Shown piece by piece: positions 33,843 through 43,570 of a stretch of 64,000 nucleotides of DNA (position 1 is the first letter of the stretch; each line of letters opens with the position of its first letter). The notes under the pieces are model-generated. The model ran no database searches, was not told where the DNA came from, and saw only the letters and a program-made list of their open reading frames with translations. This stretch comes from CAZNPL01 sp964574815 (GTDB taxonomy: Bacteria; Planctomycetota; Phycisphaerae; UBA1845): contig CAZNPL010000010.1 in NCBI GenBank assembly GCA_964574815.1, positions 90,762 through 154,761 on the forward strand. Reading direction: 5' to 3'. The position numbers were made by a program, and so were the translations under genes.

Positions 33843-34778
33843 CTACGCGACGATGCTCTTGAAATACTCGATGGTCCTGGCCAACCCTTCGTCCAGCGAC
33901 ATCATCGGTCGCCAGTCCAGCATTGCTTCGGCTCGGCTGATGTCCGGGCATCGACGTTGGGGATCGTCCTGCGGCAGCGGCAAGGCCGTCGTTTTGAGTT
34001 CGCGTCCCAGGATTCTTGCGACGTGCGCGGCCACGTCCGTGATGGTATTCTCGTCGGGGTTACCGAGGTTGACGGGCTCGTGGGCTTCGGCTCCTTCGTA
34101 CGCGGCCAGACGCATCAGGCCCTCGATGAGATCGCTGACGTAGCAGAAGCTACGTGTCTGTTGCCCATCGCCGTAGATGGTCAGGGGTTCGTTTCGGATC
34201 GCGCCGACGATGAAGTTCGAGACGACTCTTCCATCGCCGACGGCCATGCGGGGTCCGTAGGTATTGAAAATTCGGGCGATCCGGATGTCCACACCATTCT
34301 GGCGGTGGTAGTTCATCATGAGCGACTCAGCCACTCGCTTGCCTTCATCGTAGCAGCTTCGTGGACCGAGGGGGTTCACGTGTCCCCAGTAATCCTCTCG
34401 TTGGGGGTGAACGGTGGGGTCGCCGTAGACTTCGCTGGTGGAGGCGAGCAGGACCCTGGCCCCGACGCGTTTGGCCATCCCGAGCATGTTGAGCGAGCCC
34501 ATCACCGACGTTTTGATGGTCTTGACCGGATTCTGCTGGTAGTGGATGGGTGAAGCTGGACAGGCGAGATTGAAGATCCAGTCGACCTCCAGCAGTATCG
34601 GCTGCACGACGTCGTGGCGGATGAACTCGAAATCCGCTCTCCCGAGCAGATGGTGGATATTGCGTTTCGAGCCGGTGAACAGGTTGTCCAGGCCGATGAC
34701 CTCATGGCCATCGGCGAGAAGCCGATCGCACAGATGACTGCCCAGGAATCCGGCCCCGCCGGTCACGAGAACGCGCAT
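33843..34778 (-). CDS. uxs: UDP-glucuronate decarboxylase (UDP-xylose synthase)
   Basis: A 311-residue extended short-chain dehydrogenase. The NAD-binding motif GGAGFLGSH lies at residues 7-15, catalytic Y143-x3-K147 is in RSCYDEGKR, and family signatures LACPASPIHYQQNPVKTIKT, STSEVYGDP and GDGQQTRSFCYVSDLIEG are present. These match UDP-glucuronate decarboxylase, which converts UDP-glucuronate to UDP-xylose with bound NAD. The start at 34778 is chosen because ggaggt lies 6 bp upstream; a longer frame to 34826 is rejected. It overlaps the end of the DUF2723 gene by 16 bp. It implies xylose in the EPS and a source of UDP-glucuronate elsewhere in the genome. Confidence 0.93.
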   Translation of the reverse strand: MRVLVTGGAGFLGSHLCDRLLADGHEVIGLDNLFTGSKRNIHHLLGRADFEFIRHDVVQPILLEVDWIFNLACPASPIHYQQNPVKTIKTSVMGSLNMLGMAKRVGARVLLASTSEVYGDPTVHPQREDYWGHVNPLGPRSCYDEGKRVAESLMMNYHRQNGVDIRIARIFNTYGPRMAVGDGRVVSNFIVGAIRNEPLTIYGDGQQTRSFCYVSDLIEGLMRLAAYEGAEAHEPVNLGNPDENTITDVAAHVARILGRELKTTALPLPQDDPQRRCPDISRAEAMLDWRPMMSLDEGLARTIEYFKSIVA

Positions 34779-36466
34779 GGTACACCTCCAGGCGGCAAGT
34801 ATATCGGGCTGACGAAAGACAGCCATCTTGCAGCTGTTAGGTTGGCATCGCTTGCGGCTTGCCCGGCCGGCGCCTGATCCGGGAACGGCTTTGTCGTGTC
34901 ATTTGCGAAGACAACCTGAAAGACAGGGCCGAGGCGGATGAATTCGTATTTCGGATCGCGTAACGCGGGGGGCAGTTGCTTCTGATCATCGGTGATTGTG
35001 AACACGCGCCCGGCACCGATGGCCTCGACTAGTTCGGGCGACGTCGGATCGAGCGGTTCGAGCCAGTTCTGAAATCGTTCTGCCCCAGGGATGCGCACAT
35101 CGCGCCGGAAGCCTGAAACGGCCTGGAGGTAAACCAGGGTTGGCATCGGCGTCGAGTCGACGGCGAGGACGGCTTCGGGCGGCAGTGCTTCGAGGGTTTC
35201 TTGGGCGAACTTCTGCGGGCCCGTGTAGCCGTGCCGCCATGGTTGCAGGAACCAGCGGTAGGCATCGCGGTGAGGAAGTTTGCGGCTTGGCAGGCCTACC
35301 AGGTCCCGTGGGTATCGGCGTAGTACGTTCGGGAGTACCGCATAGACAACGGGGCCTGTCAACGAAATGAGCGCCAGGACGGTGGCCAATTTCGCTGAAG
35401 GTCTTGCGGCCGTGATCCGATCCACCGCAAACCCGATCAGGACGGCACCCAATACGAGGGAGTGCAGCATGAACATGTGCTGATCGGGCACGTTGTAGCG
35501 TACAGCGAAGAGAAAATGGGCTGCAAAGGCGAGTGTGAAGAGAACAGCGGTTGGTCGGGCGCTCGTGCGCCAAAGAGCGACCAGTCCAATCGGCAGGAGA
35601 AAGAGGAGTGGGGATGGGAAGCTGTAACAGATGTATGCGACGGCGCGGACGACCGTCGAAGGGAGCGATGTGTTGAATACGAAAGAACCGTACCGGGCAA
35701 TGAGCATGTCGTGAATAACCGCTGAAGCGTCGGGATTCGCCTTCATGCCCGTCAGAAACACATCGGCCAGCGGAGAGGCCCCGGCGAGCAACGCCAGGAA
35801 TGCCACGAGGAGCGATGGCCCTCGTGGGCTGGGTATGGCGTTCCGCATATACAGCAGGACGGCAATGTAGGCCGGCCAGGTGAGAACGGCCATGTTGTGG
35901 GTGGCCAGCCCAAAGCCGTTGGCCAGTAGCGCCGCCAACAACCACCGAAAGCGGCTTTGCTTTATGAAATACAGCAGGAACACAAGCTCGAAGGTGAGGA
36001 GCATGGTGGAGAATGTCATCACTTCGGCTACGGTGGATACATGCCAGAGGGCGTGGGAGAGCATCAGCAGGCACGTTCCGGTGAAGATGGCAATTCGGCG
36101 TCGCGTCAGAAGGGCGATGAGCCAGACCACGTTGCCAACTGTCAGGGCTCCGGCTGCGGCAGCGACGAGGTTAGCGGCAAGCGCGGGGGTCAGGCCGGGC
36201 TTGGCCAGAGCGGTCGCGACGATGTAGAAGGGCATGTGCGATCGGACGAGGTCCTTGCGATCGACCCATTGGCCCAGGTGGACTCGGACCTGGGCATCGG
36301 CGGAGTCGCCCCATGCGACCCCGGGTGCGAGGGTTAATCCGTAAAGGAGGGCCGCGGCGATGGTCGCGAGGAGCCACACGCGCCAGAGGCGAAGCTCGGG
36401 GCGCGGAGGGGCTTCAACGGATGCGCCGGTATCGGAGCCCTTCTCATTCGAGTCGGTGCGCGACAA
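34763..36466 (-). CDS. DUF2723/PMT-like membrane glycosyltransferase
   Basis: About 567 residues with ten to twelve membrane segments. The first loop has LAPGVAWGDSADAQVRVHLGQW, the acidic signature of the DUF2723 branch of GT-C enzymes, which resemble protein O-mannosyltransferases. A soluble C-terminal domain follows the last helix. Such enzymes use lipid-linked sugars outside the membrane to modify glycans or proteins. The start is uncertain: TTG at 36466 follows agaggggt and is preferred; the frame is open to another TTG at 36529. No ATG is available near the N-terminus. It is the first gene of the fifteen-gene array and its 3' end overlaps the decarboxylase gene. Confidence 0.78.
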   Translation of the reverse strand: MSRTDSNEKGSDTGASVEAPPRPELRLWRVWLLATIAAALLYGLTLAPGVAWGDSADAQVRVHLGQWVDRKDLVRSHMPFYIVATALAKPGLTPALAANLVAAAAGALTVGNVVWLIALLTRRRIAIFTGTCLLMLSHALWHVSTVAEVMTFSTMLLTFELVFLLYFIKQSRFRWLLAALLANGFGLATHNMAVLTWPAYIAVLLYMRNAIPSPRGPSLLVAFLALLAGASPLADVFLTGMKANPDASAVIHDMLIARYGSFVFNTSLPSTVVRAVAYICYSFPSPLLFLLPIGLVALWRTSARPTAVLFTLAFAAHFLFAVRYNVPDQHMFMLHSLVLGAVLIGFAVDRITAARPSAKLATVLALISLTGPVVYAVLPNVLRRYPRDLVGLPSRKLPHRDAYRWFLQPWRHGYTGPQKFAQETLEALPPEAVLAVDSTPMPTLVYLQAVSGFRRDVRIPGAERFQNWLEPLDPTSPELVEAIGAGRVFTITDDQKQLPPALRDPKYEFIRLGPVFQVVFANDTTKPFPDQAPAGQAASDANLTAARWLSFVSPIYLPPGGVPCAFS

Positions 36467-36893
36467 TCCAATACCCCTCTGTTGGCCCGAAGCGCCGGTA
36501 TCCTGCCATCTTGTGTCATCGGGCGTCAAGGATTGGTGGTCTGAGAAGAGGATCGACGTCGGGCCCCGCAGTGCCCGCGATCAGCCCAACATGTCTGAGT
36601 ACGTGTACCAGTACTACCAGCATGCCCGGCTGTGGCCCCGAGTGCCGGATGTAGTATCCCGCGGCCTCGGCCGATAATATCGTGAGAAGAACCTGCGGTG
36701 CGACCGCTCGCATTTGCGAGTGTGGCTTCAGCGAATTGAACCTTTGTGGTGGCGAAGGAGCCACTTCTCAAGTGACGACGCCCGGACGGTCAACACCAGA
36801 ATGCGACACGGCGTCACCCGCGCTGCCGCCGCTCGAAGCAGCTCAGAACCGCCGCCGATCGATCAGGCGTCGCCGGGCGGCGCGTGCAGAGAA
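36467..36893. promoter_or_regulatory. Divergent regulatory region between the two EPS halves
   Basis: This 427-bp region separates the minus-strand fifteen-gene array from the plus-strand epimerase. No gene is supported. A 14-bp palindrome, ctcgcatttgcgag, is at 36707-36720 and a TAATAT box is at 36675-36680; either could belong to a promoter-operator, but neither has matched partners at proper spacing. Confidence 0.4.
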
Positions 36894-38036
36894 TTGAGTA
36901 ACCCAATCAAGACTATGTTCGTATTCGGCACGAGGCCCGAGGCCATCAAGCTGGCCCCGGTTGTTCTGCACATGCGCTCCAGGCCGGACGATTTCAGCGT
37001 TCGGGTGTGCGTCACCGCCCAACACCGAGAGATGCTCGATCAGGTAACGGGACTGTTCGGCATCGTGCCTGATGTCGACCTGGGCGTGATGAGGCCCGGG
37101 CAGGATTTGTTTGATCTGACGGCCAACCTGATCACCGCTTTGAAGCCTGCGATTCGGTCTGAGCACCCGGATTGGGTTCTCGTTCAAGGCGACACGACGA
37201 CGGTGTGGACCGGAGCCCTGGCCGCCTTTTACGAGGGGGTGCGCGTGGGTCATGTGGAGGCCGGGCTGCGGACGGGCGACAAGCGTCAGCCGTTTCCCGA
37301 GGAGATTAACCGGCGGCTGTGTACGCAGTTGGCCGACTTGCACTTTGCACCGACGGAGCGGGCCGGGCGGGTTCTGCGCGAGGAGGGGATCGGCGATGAG
37401 CGTATCGTGGTGACCGGCAACACGGTGATCGACGCCTTGCTCTGGGTGGTCGATCGGATCACGCGGGAGCCGCCGCCGGATGTCGTTGAATTGCAGGCGT
37501 GGGCCTCGGGCGCGCTCGGCTCCGACCGGGTCGTGCTGATCACGGGGCACCGCCGCGAGAGTTTCGGCACCGGCTTCGAGAACATCTGCGCGGCGGTTGC
37601 CGAGTTGGCCGATGCCTTCTCGGACGTGCATTGGGTATATCCGGTGCACTTGAACCCGAACGTGCAGGAGCCGGTGTATCGCATTCTGGCGGGGCGACCG
37701 AACATTCATCTTCTGGAGCCGCAACCGTATGCTCGGTTCGCCTGGCTCATGCAACGGTGTTCGCTGATTCTGACGGATTCGGGGGGCATTCAGGAGGAGG
37801 CCCCGAGCCTGGGCAAGTACGTGTTGGTGATGCGAAACACGACTGAGCGGCCGGAGGGGGTGAGCGCCGGTTGTGCTGAACTGGTCGGCACTGAGAAAAC
37901 CCGCATCGTGGAGCGCGTCTCCGCCGCCCTTGCCTCGCGGGCACACGTCCCAGAGGACCGGGCGAGCAAGAACCCGTACGGCGACGGCCGGGCCAGCCAG
38001 AGAATTGCGGAGGCCCTCCTGAGCCGGCGGATGTAG
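36894..38036 (+). CDS. wecB: UDP-N-acetylglucosamine 2-epimerase (non-hydrolysing)
   Basis: About 380 residues. Family blocks are complete: KTMFVFGTRPEAIKLAPV, VQGDTTTVWTGALAAFYEG, GHVEAGLRTGD, PFPEEINRRL, ITGHRRESFG and LILTDSGGIQEEAPSLGK. The enzyme makes UDP-ManNAc from UDP-GlcNAc, a precursor of ManNAc or ManNAcA units in surface glycans. The start is uncertain: the first residues of the conserved strand (IKTMFV) require a start before ATG 36915, so TTG 36894 is preferred. The frame is open to 36714, but that extension is Arg-rich and not family-like. It is alone on the plus strand here, convergent with the GT4 gene 24 bp downstream. Confidence 0.92.
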   Translation: MSNPIKTMFVFGTRPEAIKLAPVVLHMRSRPDDFSVRVCVTAQHREMLDQVTGLFGIVPDVDLGVMRPGQDLFDLTANLITALKPAIRSEHPDWVLVQGDTTTVWTGALAAFYEGVRVGHVEAGLRTGDKRQPFPEEINRRLCTQLADLHFAPTERAGRVLREEGIGDERIVVTGNTVIDALLWVVDRITREPPPDVVELQAWASGALGSDRVVLITGHRRESFGTGFENICAAVAELADAFSDVHWVYPVHLNPNVQEPVYRILAGRPNIHLLEPQPYARFAWLMQRCSLILTDSGGIQEEAPSLGKYVLVMRNTTERPEGVSAGCAELVGTEKTRIVERVSAALASRAHVPEDRASKNPYGDGRASQRIAEALLSRRM

Positions 38037-38060
38037 TGATTCTGCAGCTTCGCGCAGCGC

Positions 38061-39287
38061 TCAGGGATGATCACTGGGTCTGCTTCTCGCCCAGTCGCAC
38101 ATGCGATCGCGTAAGACCTCCTGGAACGCCACGCGGCGGGGCTGAAGTATGGTGGCATGGTACTCCTTGGCCTTCTCGAAGTTGGCCGCGCTCAGCCTGC
38201 TCAGTTCCGCCGGATCGACTGCCAACTTAGCGATGGTCTCGGCGAGTCCTTCGACGTCGTTGGCTTCCACGAGTTGTTGGGGCTCCAGGAGCTCCGGAAT
38301 TCCTCCGACTTTCGTTCCGAGACACGGCAGCCCGCGGGCCATCGCCTCAATCATCGCGCGAGGAAGGCCCTCGGTACGCGACGGCATTACGAAGAGATCG
38401 GCCTGATCCAGCTCGCGTCGTACGGCGCCTCCGGCCGGCAGATGCCCTGCGAAGCGGACCTGCTGCTCGAGCCCCGTTTGCCTAGTGAGACCCTCGAGCT
38501 CCGCACGATGTTTACCATCGCCAACAAAGGTGAGCGTCGGTGCGGTTGCGTCAGGGTGCTCTCTTGCCAATGTGTCCGTCGCAGCTTTGAGGGCGAGAAT
38601 CAGCACATCCTGTGCCTTGTACAGCTGCTGAAACGACCCGACGTGCACCATCTTGAGTGGATTGGGGCGATCCTGAAACGACTTCGGGTTGTGCGCAAAG
38701 GCTTCGTCACGAAGGTCGATGGAAGAATACTCGGTCACAAACGCTGTCGGATTGGGCGGATATCGTGCCGACAGCGATTGCGCGGAGACGTAAGCGACCG
38801 CACAGGCATGCTGACACTCGCGCCGCAAAGATCTTGTGGCGACCGTCCTGGCGATCGGAGCGACAATGGAGCGGACGCCATCGGTGAAGACATTCTGGGG
38901 ATCGCCGACGACCTCCACGGCAAACGGTCTGCCCCGCGCAACCGCGACCTTTCCGAGGAGCGAACCGATCGCGCCGGGAACCCGAAGTATCAGGGCCTCG
39001 TTTTCGCCGACAACTCGTCGGGCCGCCCCTTTCAGCCTGAAATAGCCCGCGGCGTATTGCCACGGCCCGACGTAATACGGGAACCCGGCATAGAAAACCT
39101 GTTTGGCATCGGCACGCTTGGCCGTCGGCGGCGGCTCCGACGCGTCTGTGACCCGTGCGATCACTTTAACGCCATCAAAAACGTCCAGGTATCGCTCCCA
39201 GAAAGTCCCATCCAACCAACCAAACGACCAGACTGCACCGTCAGGCGTGCGAATAAACCTCGATTCCACCGCAATCGCAACGTTCAT
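38061..39287 (-). CDS. GT4-type glycosyltransferase
   Basis: A 408-residue GT4 enzyme. The donor-binding domain includes MVHVGSFQQLYKAQDVLILA, TFVGDGKHRAELEGL and the E-x7-E motif EGLPRAMIEAM, followed by GTKVGGIPELLEP. The N-terminal domain (MNVAIAVESRFIRTPDGAVW) is unlike its neighbours, so it likely has its own acceptor. Its ATG overlaps the stop of the upstream GT4 gene by 4 bp. It converges with wecB. Sugar specificity cannot be read from sequence; ManNAc from the epimerase is one candidate. Confidence 0.85.
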   Translation of the reverse strand: MNVAIAVESRFIRTPDGAVWSFGWLDGTFWERYLDVFDGVKVIARVTDASEPPPTAKRADAKQVFYAGFPYYVGPWQYAAGYFRLKGAARRVVGENEALILRVPGAIGSLLGKVAVARGRPFAVEVVGDPQNVFTDGVRSIVAPIARTVATRSLRRECQHACAVAYVSAQSLSARYPPNPTAFVTEYSSIDLRDEAFAHNPKSFQDRPNPLKMVHVGSFQQLYKAQDVLILALKAATDTLAREHPDATAPTLTFVGDGKHRAELEGLTRQTGLEQQVRFAGHLPAGGAVRRELDQADLFVMPSRTEGLPRAMIEAMARGLPCLGTKVGGIPELLEPQQLVEANDVEGLAETIAKLAVDPAELSRLSAANFEKAKEYHATILQPRRVAFQEVLRDRMCDWARSRPSDHP

Positions 39288-40534
39288 CTGGAGATCTGCC
39301 CTCGGGCGACCGCGTTCGCACGGACCTCAAGCAAACGCCTCAACGCCTCTTCCTGGAGTCGCCATACATGCTCTTGGGCAAAGAGCGCCTCGGCGCGTCG
39401 CCGCCCATTTGACCCAAGTCGAGCACGGAGGGCCGGATCGTCCACCATCCGAGCCATCGCGTTGGCCAGGGCAGCCGTATCCCGCGAGGGAACGAGAAGA
39501 GCCGTCTTGTCTGAATCCACTGCATCGCGACATCCGGGGATGTCGGTCGTGATCGTCGGGATCCCCATGGCCGCGGCTTCAAGGAGGACGGTACCGAAAC
39601 CCTCGCGGTGCGTGGGAAGCACGAGAAAGTCCATCGCACTGTAATAAGGCACTGTCTCTTGTTGCCAGCCCACGTGGCGGACTCGGGAGTGCGAAGCGAT
39701 GAACTCGACGATGTCCTCCGGCGGCCGGTCGCGGTGCTCGTAGTCGCCGACAAGAACGAGATGCAAATCCGGTTTTCCAGCGGCCATGAGCTTAAAAGCT
39801 CCCACGAGTTCGCGGATGCCCTTGTCCAGCGTTATGCGCCCGACAAAACCGGCCACCGTCGCCGAGGGGGGGAGCCCCAGAGCTTCTCGCGCATGTTGAC
39901 GCTCGCGCTCGATGGGCGGCGTGAAGGCCCTCAAATCGACGCCGTTGCTACTTCCGCTGCCAAGAACGCGTATCTTGTCTTGCCGGCAGACACCGTCCTG
40001 AACGGCTTTCTTCATCATCGATCGGGATATGCTGATGACCTCATCCGCAAGCCGACACGGTACGGTCTGCGATATCTTCAGCAACATTCTCCGCAGACCG
40101 CGTTGCCCTTCGTAGGCCAACCCTCGGAGCAAGTGAAGCGTGCGTGGAACCCTTGCAAGCGTCGCCGCGATGGATCCCACCAGTGCAGCTTTGGGGGTGC
40201 TGTACTCGACGATGTCGAAACGCTCGCGACGAAAGAGCCGGAACAGGCGCCAAATTGCACCCAAGTCGCGAAGAGGTGTGATCGCTCGGGACAGCGGCAC
40301 GGTATGAAGCCGTACTCCGCGATTCTCGATCTCCACCGTGCGGCACGTGGGAGCGCACACGACGGAGACATCGAATCCGCGGTCGATAAAGTATTCGAAG
40401 CGTCCCCGACAGAGGTTCAGCAGAGTCAAGTCAATCGTAACAACAACGCAGAGACGGATGCGTCGCATTGGGTCATCAAGGTCATGTTCGCCGAATGATT
40501 CGCTCTCGGAATCGACTTGATGTGGCGCTTGCAT
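39284..40534 (-). CDS. GT4-type glycosyltransferase
   Basis: About 416 residues. After a polar N-terminus the Rossmann fold starts IRLCVVVTIDLTLLNLCRGR and contains STPKAALVGSIAATLARVP, GFVGRITLDKGIRELVGAF and EGFGTVLLEAAAMGIPTITT. These features match the PglA/CapM-like branch that starts or extends lipid-linked repeat units. It is a diverged relative of the GT4 enzyme at 50595, sharing the HTPKAGLVG-like and GFVGRLVRDKG-like blocks. Start sites at 40534 and 40468 are both possible and neither has a strong ribosome site. It is the first gene of a two-gene unit. Confidence 0.83.
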   Translation of the reverse strand: MQAPHQVDSESESFGEHDLDDPMRRIRLCVVVTIDLTLLNLCRGRFEYFIDRGFDVSVVCAPTCRTVEIENRGVRLHTVPLSRAITPLRDLGAIWRLFRLFRRERFDIVEYSTPKAALVGSIAATLARVPRTLHLLRGLAYEGQRGLRRMLLKISQTVPCRLADEVISISRSMMKKAVQDGVCRQDKIRVLGSGSSNGVDLRAFTPPIERERQHAREALGLPPSATVAGFVGRITLDKGIRELVGAFKLMAAGKPDLHLVLVGDYEHRDRPPEDIVEFIASHSRVRHVGWQQETVPYYSAMDFLVLPTHREGFGTVLLEAAAMGIPTITTDIPGCRDAVDSDKTALLVPSRDTAALANAMARMVDDPALRARLGSNGRRRAEALFAQEHVWRLQEEALRRLLEVRANAVARGQISR

Positions 40535-40879
40535 CCTGATTCGGTTCCGTCCCGCCGGATTGCAGCACGTCCCGACCGTGTTCAACGCGTTACGACGGCC
40601 GACCATGAGCCGCCCTTGGACGGCCTCAGGAAAATCATCGTCCGATCGTGCTGATCGACATTCGCCGACTTGCCGCGGTTGCAGGAGTTGCGGCTGACCG
40701 TCGAACTACAGGTACGCGGCTCTTCGCCCGATAAAACTACCGGGGGCCAGAAAGCTCGTCCAGGCCAGCTTGCGGTGGATCATGCAGGGCCGGGAAGCCT
40801 CCTGATCTTGACAATGATCGAACCGGTTCACATGATCCGAGCGGGTGTCGCGAGATCGCGCCGGGGAGGTTGGCTGGCA
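40535..40879. promoter_or_regulatory. Divergent intergenic region
   Basis: A gap of about 345 bp separates the minus-strand GT4 gene from the plus-strand flippase. It must contain both promoters. Only the ggggagg ribosome site ahead of 40880 is clear. No gene or repeat was recognised. Confidence 0.45.
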
Positions 40880-42220
40880 ATGGGCGGAGTCCGGAACGAA
40901 GCGAGGCCCTTGTCGCTCAAGGCGAATTTCGTTTGGACCTTCTTCGGCAATGGCATCAACGCCGCATCGCTATGGGGCATCCTCGTTGTCATCGCCCGCT
41001 TGGCCGACCCGAGTGCCGTCGGGCAGTTCGTGCTCGGGCTGGCCATCAGCGCTCCCATCATGGCGGTCGCGATGCTCCAGCTGCGAAACTTGCTGGTGAC
41101 GGACGCCGTCGGACAGTTTCAATTCGCCGACTATTTCGGGGTCAGGGTCGTCTGGACGGGTCTGGGATTGCTTGCCATCGGCGCCATCGTGGTCACATCT
41201 CGCCTGGAACCCCAGGCCGCAATCGTCGTGCTGCTCGTGGGGGTCGCCAAATGTGCGGACAGCCTCTCAGATATCGTACGTGGGCTCTTCCAACGCCTGG
41301 AACGAATGGACTATTCAGGCAAGAGCCTCATGCTGCGCGGGCCAACGGCGCTCATGGCAATGGCTTTGGTTTTGGTGATGACGAAGAGCCTCCCGTGGGC
41401 AGTCGCCGCCATGGCACTAGTGTGGGTTGTTACATTCTGCACATACGATCTTGGGATGGCTCGCGTATTGCTTGGTCGTCGTGATGCGCGTCACGTCGGC
41501 TCCGAGCTTCGGCCACGAATTCGGCGCAGTACCCTTGTCAAGATGAGTTGGATGGCGTTGCCGCTGGGCGTTGTCATGGGGCTTATCAGCCTTCAAACGA
41601 ATATACCTCGGTATCTTCTGGAAAGCTTCCATGGCTCAGAAGCGCTTGGGTACTTTGGTGCGCTTGCGTACCCCATGATGGCGGCTACCATGATCGCAGC
41701 AGCCATGGGGCAGTCCGCATCGCCCCGGCTTGCTCGTCATTTCCTGGACGATCCGGCTGCCTATTGTCGACTCCTTACGCGCCTCGTCGGGATCGCCGCG
41801 GGGTTGGGTATCAGCATCGTGGTCGGCGCCTGGGCACTGGGCCGCCCGGTTCTGACGTTGTTGTATGGGGAGGTCTACGCCGAATTCCAGCCCGCCTTCC
41901 TGTTGCTTGCGCTGGCGACGGCGATCCAATTGATTGCCTCGTGCGGTGGCTTTGGGCTCACGGCGGCGCGGCACATCCGGATTCAGGTGCCGCTCGTCGG
42001 ACTCACCTGCGCCGTAACGGCGGCAGCCGCACTGGTCTGCGTCCCGCGCTGGGGAGTGCGCGGCGGCGCGATGGCCGTCCTCGTGACGAGCTCGGCCATG
42101 TTTGTGCTACACGCCAGTGCCGTCGGATGGGCGGTTGCTCGTAGAGTGCACCAGGGCGGCCCCGCGCGAGGGCCGAAGGCGGAGCCTGCCGTGGCGGGCG
42201 ATGTGCCCGTACGGTCATGA
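40880..42220 (+). CDS. Polysaccharide flippase (Wzx/MOP family)
   Basis: A 446-residue membrane protein with about twelve hydrophobic segments. The N-terminus LSLKANFVWTFFGNGINAAS and the following ADPSAVGQFVLGLAISAP are characteristic of MOP-family lipid-linked oligosaccharide flippases. The start at 40880 is selected from several in-frame ATGs because ggggagg lies upstream; the longer frame from 40670 adds charged sequence with no helix. Its stop overlaps the next GT4 start as ATGA. A second flippase exists in the window as a fusion at 17470, so two lipid-linked units may be exported, or one flippase is redundant. Confidence 0.87.
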   Translation: MGGVRNEARPLSLKANFVWTFFGNGINAASLWGILVVIARLADPSAVGQFVLGLAISAPIMAVAMLQLRNLLVTDAVGQFQFADYFGVRVVWTGLGLLAIGAIVVTSRLEPQAAIVVLLVGVAKCADSLSDIVRGLFQRLERMDYSGKSLMLRGPTALMAMALVLVMTKSLPWAVAAMALVWVVTFCTYDLGMARVLLGRRDARHVGSELRPRIRRSTLVKMSWMALPLGVVMGLISLQTNIPRYLLESFHGSEALGYFGALAYPMMAATMIAAAMGQSASPRLARHFLDDPAAYCRLLTRLVGIAAGLGISIVVGAWALGRPVLTLLYGEVYAEFQPAFLLLALATAIQLIASCGGFGLTAARHIRIQVPLVGLTCAVTAAAALVCVPRWGVRGGAMAVLVTSSAMFVLHASAVGWAVARRVHQGGPARGPKAEPAVAGDVPVRS

Positions 42221-43380
42221 CCACTGTGCAAACCGGAAACCCGACTGGCCAACACTTCGCTCGGACGCCCGTCCGTGCGCTGCATGTCTACGGTTCGCTG
42301 AACCGGGGCGGCGCCGAGACATGGCTTATGGATGTCATGCGACATTCCGACCGTACCAGACTGCAGATTGATGTCTGCGTGCTGGACGAACGGGAGGGCG
42401 CCTATGAGTCCGAGTTCATCTCTCTCGGCGGCCAGATCCATCGATGCCCGCTCGCGGGAAACCCGCTCCGATTCTACAGGGCATTCCGCAGACTGTTGAA
42501 GGAGAACGAGTTCGACGTGGTCCATTCGCACGTCTATCTCTTCTCCGGTATCGTGCTCCGAGCGGCTGCCGCGGCCCGCGTACCGCAACGCGTCGCCCAT
42601 ATTCACCCCATCGATGACGTCAAGGGGCGCCGGTTGCTGAGGAACGCGTACGAGAGCTGGATGAGACGCTGGATCGTTCGCAACGGCACGCATTTTGTGT
42701 CGCCGACCGAGGATGGCGTGACCCGGTTTTGGGGGCCGCAATGGGCCGCGTGCGGCAACAAGGCCGCTCTCTACAACGGGATTCAGACAGAGCGGTTCGC
42801 AAAGGCAGTCGACCGGTCCGACGTACGCCGTGAACTGAATCTGCCCGAGGAGGCGCAGATCATCCTGAACGTCGCCCGCTTTGCCCCGCATAAGAGGCAC
42901 GGGTTCCTCGTGGATGTGGCGGAGGCGCTCGTGAAGCGCAACGGCAACGTTTACTTCCTGCTAATAGGCGCCGGCGACCTCCGCGAGCGGATCATCGCGA
43001 TCGTAGCCGACAGAGGTCTAAACGAGCACACGCGGTTCATTCAGGGCGCGCCGGATATCGACCCGTACTGGCTGTCCGCCGATGCCTTCGCGTTTCCATC
43101 CTGCAACGAGGGCTTCGGAATCGTCATCGCCGAGGCGGCCGCGGCCGGCCTGCCAGTGATCGCCCAGGACATCCCCGGCGTGCGCGAAGCGGCCTGCGCG
43201 TGCCACCAAGTGGAGCTCTTGCCGCTCGATACGGCCCCGGAGGAATGGTCGCGCGCGCTGGAACGGGCCTTGACGGCCGGCCCCCTCAGCCAGGAGGCGC
43301 GCCTGGAGAGGCTGAGGCAGTTCCCGTTCACGATCGAGCGATCCGTCGAAAACCTGGAACGACTCTATGGCATCGTCTGA
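42217..43380 (+). CDS. GT4-type glycosyltransferase
   Basis: A 387-residue GT4 enzyme translated in coupling with the flippase through a 4-bp overlap. It begins with an N-terminal domain (LHVYGSLNRGGAETWLMDVM) of the type seen in EpsF/CapM-like transferases. The donor domain has NVARFAPHKRHGFLVDVAEA, LIGAGDLRERI and EGFGIVIAEAAAAGLPVIA. The motif AALYNGIQTERF links the two domains. It should add a sugar to lipid-linked glycan on the cytoplasmic face, before flipping. No membrane helix is evident. Confidence 0.86.
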   Translation: MTTVQTGNPTGQHFARTPVRALHVYGSLNRGGAETWLMDVMRHSDRTRLQIDVCVLDEREGAYESEFISLGGQIHRCPLAGNPLRFYRAFRRLLKENEFDVVHSHVYLFSGIVLRAAAAARVPQRVAHIHPIDDVKGRRLLRNAYESWMRRWIVRNGTHFVSPTEDGVTRFWGPQWAACGNKAALYNGIQTERFAKAVDRSDVRRELNLPEEAQIILNVARFAPHKRHGFLVDVAEALVKRNGNVYFLLIGAGDLRERIIAIVADRGLNEHTRFIQGAPDIDPYWLSADAFAFPSCNEGFGIVIAEAAAAGLPVIAQDIPGVREAACACHQVELLPLDTAPEEWSRALERALTAGPLSQEARLERLRQFPFTIERSVENLERLYGIV

Positions 43381-43570
43381 CAGCCGCAAATTCTGAAGAC
43401 GTGGCCTACATTCGCAATGGCAGTTATTCGCACGCTCCCCTTGGGCGAGAGCCCGATCATCGGCGGTAGCTTGTTCGCGTATCCGGCGTCATTCTGCGTT
43501 TTGCGCCTCACAGGCCTCGCAGGCGGGACGGTCGGGCCAACATGCCGTGCACCGGAGCGTGAAGCCCGGC

